From the NCBI GenBank assembly GCA_017466325.1, contig JAFTUK010000025.1, positions 1-39,536 of the forward strand: a stretch of DNA of 39,536 nucleotides. Reading direction: 5' to 3'. How positions within the stretch are numbered: position 1 is the first letter of the stretch; each line of letters begins with the position of its first letter. The translations under genes were made by a program, and so were the position numbers. The DNA is from Bacteroidaceae bacterium. Lineage in GTDB: Bacteria; Bacteroidota; Bacteroidia; Bacteroidales; Bacteroidaceae. The notes beneath the pieces are model-generated. The model searched no databases. It worked only from the letters and a program-made list of their open reading frames with translations, and was not told the DNA's origin. Positions 33,431 through 39,536 of the stretch are shown here, piece after piece.

Positions 33431-34666
33431 ATGTATTTTGTAGCCAAGAGGATATACCATGGCGGTGAGGTCGGGCGTGCCTCTGCATCCGCTGTCCGTA
33501 TTGCCACAGCTGGTGTTGCTGTGGGTATCTTGGTTATGATTATCAGTATATGTGTCACCATCGGTTTCCAGCGCGAAATCAAGGGTAGGGTAGCATCGTT
33601 GGTAGGACACATACAGGTTGTAAATTCGGAAACTCTCTATCGTAACACTCCTGCTCCGATAGAAGTTTCCGACTCGCTCTGTCAGGAAATATCCTCCTTG
33701 CCTGGTGTGGCCCATGTGCAACGTTTTGCCTTGTGCATGGGAATGCTCAAGACGGATAATGCCTTTCGCGGCATTTATTTCCGTGGTGTTGATTCTACGT
33801 TTGAATCATCCTTCCTTGCTGACAACCTTGTTTCGGGCAGTGTGCCTTCGTTCGGATTGGGAGATACACCGTCCGACAGTATCCTTATCTCTGCCTCGAT
33901 GGCATCAGTTTTGCAGATAGAAGTCGGGCAGAAGGTCTATGCCTATTTCTTTGACAAGACCCTGCGTGCCCGTCGTTTCATCGTATCCGGAGTCTTTCAG
34001 ACCAATATGGCCGATTTTGACGGCAAGATGTGTTATGCCGATGTGCGCACTGTCCAGCGCTTGTCCAAGTGGGAAGCAGACCAGTATAGTGGAGCCGAGA
34101 TTATGCTTGATGACTTCAATGCCATGGATTCCGTTAGTGCAAACCTGTCTGCCATGTTTTTCATGAGAGAGGACGCATACGGCCAGTACTATGCCACACC
34201 ACGTGTAGACGAATTGTTCCCGCAGGTCTTCTCATGGCTTACCTTGTTGGATACCAATGTTGTGGCCATCCTTATCCTGATGATATGTGTGGCCTCTGTA
34301 ACGATGGTGAGCGGATTGCTCATCATAATCCTGGAACGCACTCGTTTCATTGGTGTAATGAAGGCTATGGGGGCTACAAACAGACAGTTGCGTTCTGTAT
34401 TTCTTTACCTTTCTGCCATGATTGTCATGCGTGGCTTGTTCTATGGAAATGCTGTTGCCCTCTTGTTGCTTTTAATACAGAAGATGACGGGTATCATTGC
34501 CCTTGCCCCGGAAAGTTACTATCTGTCACAGGTTCCTGTGTACTTCCCCGTGTGGAGTATCGCTCTTGTCAATGTAGTCACCCTTGTTGTCTGTGTGTTG
34601 GTACTTGTTATACCCACCCATGTGGTAAGCCGTATCCATCCGGCACGAAGCATCAGATTCGAGTGA
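33431..34666 (+). CDS. FtsX/LolC-E-type ABC transporter permease
   Basis: The 411-residue inner-membrane protein has one N-terminal membrane helix (about 20-42), a large periplasmic domain, and three C-terminal helices (about 278-302, 325-350, 370-398), the layout of the FtsX/MacB/LolC family. The N-terminus (FVAKRIYHGGEVGRASASAV) and the region after TM2 (IILERTRFIGVMKAMGATNR) are typical of lipoprotein-releasing LolC/E proteins. No ATPase gene is adjacent. The frame is open upstream to 33350, but that would overlap the aminotransferase; ATG 33431 fits the family start. Confidence 0.85.
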   Translation: MYFVAKRIYHGGEVGRASASAVRIATAGVAVGILVMIISICVTIGFQREIKGRVASLVGHIQVVNSETLYRNTPAPIEVSDSLCQEISSLPGVAHVQRFALCMGMLKTDNAFRGIYFRGVDSTFESSFLADNLVSGSVPSFGLGDTPSDSILISASMASVLQIEVGQKVYAYFFDKTLRARRFIVSGVFQTNMADFDGKMCYADVRTVQRLSKWEADQYSGAEIMLDDFNAMDSVSANLSAMFFMREDAYGQYYATPRVDELFPQVFSWLTLLDTNVVAILILMICVASVTMVSGLLIIILERTRFIGVMKAMGATNRQLRSVFLYLSAMIVMRGLFYGNAVALLLLLIQKMTGIIALAPESYYLSQVPVYFPVWSIALVNVVTLVVCVLVLVIPTHVVSRIHPARSIRFE

Positions 34667-34729
34667 TGCCAGGAAGAAGTCCTACCTGCCCTTTCCTGCA
34701 TAGGCTTATTTATAAATAATGTGTATAAA

Positions 34730-35638
34730 ATGAAGTATTACGAAGTCCGGTTTCATATATCACCTAATTCAGAGGTGGCGGCTGATATTCTCAGTGCACT
34801 GATTGCAGATGAAGGTTTTGAGGCTTTTGAACCTTTCGATGCCGGACTCCTGGCATGGGTTCAGCAGACCATGTATTGTAAGGAAGGTGTGGAGCGTGTC
34901 ATAGGAAATTTTCCTCTGCCGGATACATATATTACATACTCCGTCTCCGAGGCCCCAGATGAAAACTGGAACCAGCAATGGGAACAGGAAGGCTTCAGGC
35001 CTATCGTGATTTCAGAAGAGGGTGGTGATAAACCCATTATCGTCATACATGATACCGCTCACGACGATGTTCCTGAGGCACAGTATGATATCCGTATAAA
35101 TCCTTGTCAGGCTTTTGGTACAGGTACACACGAAACCACGCGTATGATATTGAGGCAACTTCTTGCCATGCCCATGTCTGGACGGCATGTCGTGGATGCC
35201 GGTACCGGTACTGGTATTCTGGCCATTCTGTGCAGGATGCTTGGAGCTGCTCATGTGTTTGCCTATGATATAGATGAGTGGAGCGTTCGGAATGCCGAGG
35301 CCAACCTACTCCTTAATGGCATTCATGATGCCGTTGAAGTGCACCTGGGTGACAGCCGTGTCCTGCCGACACCGTTTTCTGCTGTTTCTGCAGATTCACA
35401 TCCTTCATTCTCACCAACACTTCTCATTGCCAACATAAACCGCAATATCCTTTTGGCCGATATGCCCCGTTTTGCCGCTTGCCTGTCTGATGGAGGAGAA
35501 TTGCTTTTGAGCGGTTTCTACACCGAGGATGTGCCTGTTCTGCTTGCCGAAGCCGCAAAACACGACTTGCATCCAGTTCTTCAACACCAGGATGCCAATT
35601 GGTCATTGATATTGCTAAAAAAGGAAAACCCCTCTTAA
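34730..35638 (+). CDS. prmA: Ribosomal protein L11 methyltransferase
   Basis: The 302-residue enzyme uses S-adenosylmethionine to trimethylate ribosomal protein L11. An N-terminal substrate-recognition domain (about 1-95, ENWNQQWEQEGFRPI) precedes the Rossmann methyltransferase fold with FGTGTHETTR, DAGTGTGILAILCRMLGA and LIANINRNIL in the position of the family NI-x-N motif. ATG 34730 is chosen over an in-frame GTG nine bases upstream because it begins the conserved KYYEVRF. Confidence 0.92.
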   Translation: MKYYEVRFHISPNSEVAADILSALIADEGFEAFEPFDAGLLAWVQQTMYCKEGVERVIGNFPLPDTYITYSVSEAPDENWNQQWEQEGFRPIVISEEGGDKPIIVIHDTAHDDVPEAQYDIRINPCQAFGTGTHETTRMILRQLLAMPMSGRHVVDAGTGTGILAILCRMLGAAHVFAYDIDEWSVRNAEANLLLNGIHDAVEVHLGDSRVLPTPFSAVSADSHPSFSPTLLIANINRNILLADMPRFAACLSDGGELLLSGFYTEDVPVLLAEAAKHDLHPVLQHQDANWSLILLKKENPS

Positions 35639-35655
35639 TAATAGGATAATGCCCA

Positions 35656-35685
35656 TTGGGCTTTGTGCCTAATTTTGTATCTTTG
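35656..35685 (+). promoter_or_regulatory. Promoter of the Trp/Tyr/Arg-rich protein gene
   Basis: TTG at 35656-35658, a 19-nt spacer and TATCTTTG at 35678-35685, 39 bp before the ATG at 35725. Confidence 0.65.
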
Positions 35686-35724
35686 ACCCGTAGAAAAACG
35701 TATATAACATAAAATCCTTTAGAT

Positions 35725-36855
35725 ATGAAGCACCTGACAATACTACTTGGCACTTTGATGCTCACACTTTCTCCTGTAGTAATGGCACAGGAGGATGATA
35801 TGTATTTCACCTCCAAAAAGGACAAGAAGGCTTCCAAGACAGAGAAGACCACTCACAAGGTGGAGATAGTGTACGAAACGGAAGAGCCTGCCCCGACATC
35901 CCGTGTCGTGGCAACTGCACCTGTATCGGACACACGTGATGTGGACGAATATAACAGACGTGGCAGACGTCCCTCTTCTGTATCTGACGATACCCTGACA
36001 TCCGACATGCCAGTTGCCGATACGCGTCAGGTCCAGACCTATGAACTCTCTGCGCAAAGTCTCTACGACCTGGGATATAGCGAGGGCTACAACGAAGGGT
36101 TCTCGGACGGTAACGATATGGATTTTTACTACGGTCTCCGTCTGGCACGTTTCCATGGATGCCATTTCTATGACCCATGGTACTGGAACCGTGTATCATA
36201 CGTGTATGACCCATGGCATTGGGATCCTTGGTATTGGGACCCCTGGTATCGTCCCTACTACTATGGCGGATGGTATTCTGTGGGATGGGGGGTAGGCTAC
36301 TGGGGCAGTTATTGGAATCCCTATTGGCCGGGGTATTATCCTCACCACCATCACCATCCTCATTGGGGACACGGAGGTTATTATGGACATGGCCCGCGTA
36401 TTTCCACAGAACGCAACCGCGACTATGGCCGTACACGTATAGTAGACCGTAGCAACCGTGCAGGTGATCGCGGACGTTATGACGGACGTTCTGACAGGAG
36501 TGTTTCCTCCAATCGTTCAGTTGGTCGTAGCAATGATCGTTCATCACGTTTCAACGACCGTGCAACAGACCGTTACAACCGTGTGACGGACCGCTCCTCT
36601 AACCGCTCTACAAACCGTTCGGTCAATAGGAGCACTGACCGTTCAGTCAATCGTAGCACTGACCGTTCCAACCGTTCTTCCAATCGTAGCGGTGTAGAGC
36701 GTTCTTCCAGCCGTAGTACCGACCGTTCTTCCAGCCGTTCAGGAGGCAGTTACTCTTCTTCCTCCAGAGGCGGAGGCTTCGGTTCTGGCTCACATGGCGG
36801 AGGCGGCTTCGGTTCACGCGGCGGTGGTTCACGCGGCGGTGGACGAGGCAGATAG
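35725..36855 (+). CDS. Exported low-complexity protein: Trp/Tyr/His-rich core and Arg/Ser-rich tail
   Basis: The 376-residue product has a signal peptide (about residues 1-21, ending VMAQ). A basic then acidic linker leads to a region (about 135-225) dominated by Trp, Tyr, Pro, Gly and His (DPWYWN, DPWHWDPWYWDPWYRPYYYG, a five-His run). The tail (about 228-376) is built from NRS/DRS/TDRS repeats and ends in Gly/Ser/Arg (RGGGFGSG, GGRGR). I do not recognise a domain. The tail resembles RNA- or polyanion-binding low-complexity sequence, yet the signal peptide predicts export. It is possibly an envelope or matrix protein. Codon use is ordinary for the genome. Confidence 0.7.
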   Translation: MKHLTILLGTLMLTLSPVVMAQEDDMYFTSKKDKKASKTEKTTHKVEIVYETEEPAPTSRVVATAPVSDTRDVDEYNRRGRRPSSVSDDTLTSDMPVADTRQVQTYELSAQSLYDLGYSEGYNEGFSDGNDMDFYYGLRLARFHGCHFYDPWYWNRVSYVYDPWHWDPWYWDPWYRPYYYGGWYSVGWGVGYWGSYWNPYWPGYYPHHHHHPHWGHGGYYGHGPRISTERNRDYGRTRIVDRSNRAGDRGRYDGRSDRSVSSNRSVGRSNDRSSRFNDRATDRYNRVTDRSSNRSTNRSVNRSTDRSVNRSTDRSNRSSNRSGVERSSSRSTDRSSSRSGGSYSSSSRGGGFGSGSHGGGGFGSRGGGSRGGGRGR

Positions 36856-36871
36856 AGGTTTCTTGTTTCAC

Positions 36872-36927
36872 GTTTCATGTTCCCAAGTTTAAGTAAATCC
36901 CATATCATTCAACTTGCAACCTGAAAC
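36872..36927. terminator. Inverted repeat between two genes
   Basis: GTTTCATGTTCCCAAGTT (36872-36889) and AACTTGCAACCTGAAAC (36911-36927) form an imperfect stem of about 17 bp with a 21-nt loop. There is no T tract. It may separate the transcripts of the neighbouring genes. Confidence 0.35.
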
Positions 36928-36978
36928 ATAATACAATCATGCAAGCATTATCATAACAATTACATCATAGAAACAATT

Positions 36979-38541
36979 ATGAAGAAGATATTTCTTTTGG
37001 CCCTTTCTGCCCTCTGTCTTACGGCGTCGGCTCAGGACCCTTATCTCAACAATACAATCATCAACACCTCCGATATTTTCGGCACATCACGCTTCGTAGG
37101 TATGGGCGGTGCTATGGGTGCTCTTGGCGCAGACCTCTCGGTCATCAGCAGCAATCCTGCCGGTCTTGGTATGATAAGCAAGAATGAAATCTCGTTTACG
37201 GCCGGTGCTTCGTGGTTGGGCAACAACAGCGCCAAGGGAATGGCCGCAGGCACCTTCGGCCAGTTCAATCAGGTCGGTGCCGTGGCTTCGTTCAAGGGCA
37301 ACGGCAAGTTGCGCAATATCAATCTTTCCTTCAATTATCAGAAGAAGGCGGATTATAACAACAGTTTCTTCGGAGAAACCTATACCGCCGCATCATGGGC
37401 CGACCAACTCAATGGCTTGGCTGGAGAGGCGTATGACAACAGAGGACTGCTTTATGGCCGCCCCGACACTTATTACAACACCTTGTATAATCTTGCGGAG
37501 ACAAGCGGTCTGTTTGACGATGTGATTGTAAAGGATCCTTCCGACCCCAACAGCACTCTCTCCGTTTCACGCGGTTCGCTCAGTGCTTACGAGTTCAACC
37601 TGAGCATGAACCTTGAAAACCGCTACTTCCTGGGTATGACTGTGGGAGTGGACAACGTGGACTTCCGTCGCGGTACCGACTATTGGGAACAGCGTACCGA
37701 CGAGTTCGGGCAGATTCAGGATTTCGGCTATGTCAACGAGCAGATCATCACGGGCAACGGATTCAATCTCAAGTTCGGTGCCATTGTCCGCCCCTTCGAG
37801 TCCAGTCCTTTCCGTTTGGGATTCACCGTAGAGACCCCCACATGGTACAATCTGAAGTATATTGACGACCAGAGCCTCACCACCAAGTACTACTGGGATG
37901 ACAAGGCGGGCAAGGCTTTCTACGATCCTGCTCCCGGCCAGTATTATACCCATTACGTTTACGACCTTTCCGACTCCTATATCAATTATCTTGAGTACCG
38001 CATCACCACTCCATGGAAGGTGCGTGCACAGATGGGCAGTACCGTTTCCACCAACTTTGCGTGGGGATTGGAGTACGAGTATGCCAACTATCCCGGTGCA
38101 AGCACTCGCTACCCCTCTTCCTATGGTGGCACTACCGTGGACCAGGATTTCAAGGACATTACCGAGATGATGTTCAAACCCCAGCACACCCTGCGTGCAG
38201 GTATGGAGTTCAAACCAGTCAGCGCCCTGTCGGTGCGTGCAGGCTACAACTACATCACCTCCACCACAACTCCCGACTCCTATTGGGATCCGTATTTCTC
38301 TGACAATGCTCTGGCATATCCCACAGTCCTTGACTACATGAATTTGTCCGACACTCACATAGCCACCTTCGGTCTTGGCTACCGTCACAAGTGGTTCTAT
38401 GCCGACCTGGCATATAAGTACAGGCGTCAGACCGGCGAGTACTATGCTTTCGACTCTTTCTATAGCAACGTGGAAATGTCTCCCATTCCCGTGGACCTCA
38501 GTCGTCACAGCATAACCGCTACCTTGGGAGTGAGATTCTGA
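36979..38541 (+). CDS. OmpP1/FadL-type outer-membrane transport protein
   Basis: The 520-residue product has a signal peptide (residues 1-18, ending ASAQ). A FadL-like N-terminal hatch follows (SRFVGMGGAMGALGADLSVISSNPAGLGM), then alternating beta strands ending in a C-terminal aromatic strand (TATLGVRF). FadL-family porins let hydrophobic molecules such as long-chain fatty acids cross the outer membrane; older annotations call Bacteroidetes members hemin receptors. The substrate is unknown. A strong terminator follows, so the gene ends its transcript. Confidence 0.88.
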   Translation: MKKIFLLALSALCLTASAQDPYLNNTIINTSDIFGTSRFVGMGGAMGALGADLSVISSNPAGLGMISKNEISFTAGASWLGNNSAKGMAAGTFGQFNQVGAVASFKGNGKLRNINLSFNYQKKADYNNSFFGETYTAASWADQLNGLAGEAYDNRGLLYGRPDTYYNTLYNLAETSGLFDDVIVKDPSDPNSTLSVSRGSLSAYEFNLSMNLENRYFLGMTVGVDNVDFRRGTDYWEQRTDEFGQIQDFGYVNEQIITGNGFNLKFGAIVRPFESSPFRLGFTVETPTWYNLKYIDDQSLTTKYYWDDKAGKAFYDPAPGQYYTHYVYDLSDSYINYLEYRITTPWKVRAQMGSTVSTNFAWGLEYEYANYPGASTRYPSSYGGTTVDQDFKDITEMMFKPQHTLRAGMEFKPVSALSVRAGYNYITSTTTPDSYWDPYFSDNALAYPTVLDYMNLSDTHIATFGLGYRHKWFYADLAYKYRRQTGEYYAFDSFYSNVEMSPIPVDLSRHSITATLGVRF

Positions 38542-38590
38542 TGTTAAGATAATTTTTGCCAAACAGTCATATACGAATTGTTTTACGTGT

Positions 38591-38640
38591 CTACTTCCAT
38601 ACAGCAATGTATTTCGTGCTGTGTGGAAGTAGTCTTTGTT
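38591..38640 (+). terminator. Terminator of the FadL-type gene
   Basis: CTACTTCCATACAGCA pairs with TGCTGTGTGGAAGTAG (16 bp, one G-U pair) around a 10-nt loop, followed by TCTTTGTTT. It lies 49 bp after the stop codon. Confidence 0.8.
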
Positions 38641-38662
38641 TAGACGTGGATTATTACTGTGA

Positions 38663-39253
38663 GTTTATGATTTTGCTCGGGTTGTCGGAATAGCATCATT
38701 CTATGTATTGTGTATTTTGCCCGATGAGTTGGCCACAATGTGTGTTAACTGGTATAATGCCAATCCCTTGGAGGATAGTGATAAACCAAGTGTCTCTGCT
38801 TCTGATTACAAGAAGATTGATATTGATCCCAATGCAACGGAGATAATTTCCCCCGAAGAGTTCGCTGCTCCCTCTGTTATAAACGGATTGATAGACCATT
38901 TGGCAGAGTTGGAACAGAACATATCCATAGTAGAAGTTAATCAGGCTAATATCCACAAGATGTTTGCCGCTTTGGCAGAATATTCTTCTACGGTAAATAG
39001 TCTTAACGACTATAAGGATGCTTTTACTGCTTATGGCGAGTTGCTAAGTATCACATATATTCCTAAGGCCGAATGGGGAACCATTATTCTGCCAATCAAC
39101 TGGGCAAATCTCGAAGGTTGGGGTCGTTATACTTGTGCGGAGACAGAGGCTAGCCTGCGTCCCGTGGTACTTTTCCGTGCCACGGGGCGATGCTTTTATG
39201 TACGTCATCACGATGCCCTCGGTGGCGGTGAAATGAGCCGCCCTCGGCGATAA
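38663..39253 (+). pseudogene. Remnant of a secreted protein running into a palindromic repeat
   Basis: The frame is open from 38663 to a stop at 39251-39253, with a TTG at 38708 and an ATG at 38732 (MCVNWYNANP) as possible starts. No signal peptide precedes it. The translation looks like the interior of a larger Bacteroidales surface protein: coiled or helical (LIDHLAELEQNISIVEVNQA), then a beta segment (AEWGTIILPINWANLEGWGR). The last 13 codons (DALGGGEMSRPRR) are encoded by repeat copy B. Loss of both ends suggests a decayed gene cut by the repeat; a short functional protein is less likely. Confidence 0.5.
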
Positions 39254-39317
39254 AATTCACCGCCACTGGCGACAAAGTTCACCGTCGGTGGCGGCTCTTT
39301 TCACCGCCACCGAGGAC
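39215..39317. repeat. Palindromic interspersed repeat, copy B
   Basis: Its outer arms CCTCGGTGGCGGTGAAA (39217-39233) and TTTCACCGCCACCGAGG (39299-39315) are perfect complements over 17 bp. The interior repeats CACCGCCACTGGCG-type units. Compared with copy A at 21930-22010 it contains one extra 22-bp unit (ACAAAGTTCACCGTCGGTGG plus CG) and few substitutions. The variable unit number implies internal duplication or loss. Confidence 0.85.
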
Positions 39318-39437
39318 TATTTGAAGTGGCTGGTGGGACTGACCGATGATTTCTGTACCGAGGTTATGGATGAATGATACGGTTTATAAAAGGGAATATT
39401 GGTGTCCGATAAAAGTTTAAAAGTGTATAAGAGTGTG

Positions 39438-39476
39438 TCTCAATCGCAGTATTTATGCGGTTGAGATTTCTTTTTT
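39438..39476 (+). terminator. Terminator near the right edge
   Basis: TCTCAATCGCA pairs with TGCGGTTGAGA (one G-U pair) around a 7-nt loop, followed by TTTCTTTTTT. No intact gene precedes it within 180 bp, so it may have served the decayed gene at 38663. The remaining bases to 39536 hold nothing else I can support. Confidence 0.7.
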
Positions 39477-39536
39477 CAAATTCCAAGCCCCCAATTCAGA
39501 AAAGAGTTAATTGATGTGGCGAAATTTCATCAAAAA

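Noticed and set aside
36601-36750. Short tandem repeats as a possible CRISPR or DNA-level repeat array
   Set aside because: They are codon-level repeats encoding the Arg/Ser tail, with no spacers.
37567-38607. 346-codon minus frame opposite the FadL-type gene
   Set aside because: Shadow; the plus frame has a signal peptide and family motifs.
39395-39536. Right-edge sequence as a possible insertion-sequence end
   Set aside because: The GTGTGTCTCAA stretch is part of a simple terminator hairpin, and no matching inverted repeat is present in the window.

Overview
The window reads as a chromosomal segment of a Bacteroidales bacterium, most likely Prevotellaceae or Bacteroidaceae. The evidence is the repeated TAnnTTTG -7 promoter box (mostly TATCTTTG), an intact bacterial serine palmitoyltransferase, a BACON-like lipoprotein, an LptD-type barrel with a long acidic loop, a carboxypeptidase-regulatory-like outer-membrane barrel, GLPGLI-family proteins, a GG-leader peptide and an IS1380-family insertion sequence. 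Housekeeping gene density is high, and one obvious accessory island lies at about 11.5-18.2 kb.

Left part (1-11.4 kb): the start of a leftward gene at the edge; a secreted C10 cysteine protease overlapping an HD-domain hydrolase; an LptD-like LPS-assembly protein; a small lipoprotein; and tRNA-Cys(GCA) with its terminator. Serine palmitoyltransferase (leftward) is divergent from a rightward operon of lipid kinase, ispE, Nudix hydrolase, a 41-residue protein and a ThiD-like/AraC fusion regulator.

Island (about 11.5-18.2 kb): a leftward operon reads GG-leader six-Cys peptide, GLPGLI protein, TonB-receptor-like barrel, second GLPGLI protein. It has one good promoter and short gaps. An intact IS1380-family element with a 5-bp target duplication sits just upstream of that promoter. 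The island is bracketed by two 427-bp direct copies of the 3' end of the ThiD/AraC gene. The copies are about 95% identical, and most coding differences are silent. Copy 1 completes the full-length gene. Copy 2 is the orphaned 3' end beside pdxS, as expected if the island entered within or beside this gene carrying a replacement 3' end. The peptide leader carries an in-frame stop codon. This operon is the best candidate for an undescribed system.

Middle (18.6-27.5 kb): pdxS, preceded by two TGCCGGCA palindromes at its promoter; lrgAB (leftward); rubrerythrin and a 53-residue rubredoxin; a palindromic repeat; glyA (leftward); then pyrB-pyrI and a class A penicillin-binding protein in one transcription unit.

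Right part (27.5-39.5 kb): an exported MORN-repeat protein and a glycogen branching enzyme with a lysine-rich tail; an unknown membrane protein, an aminotransferase, a LolC/E-type permease and PrmA in close succession; an exported Trp/Tyr/His- and Arg/Ser-rich protein; a FadL-type porin; and a gene remnant that runs into a second copy of the palindromic repeat. No rRNA, CRISPR array, integrase or replication origin was recognised.
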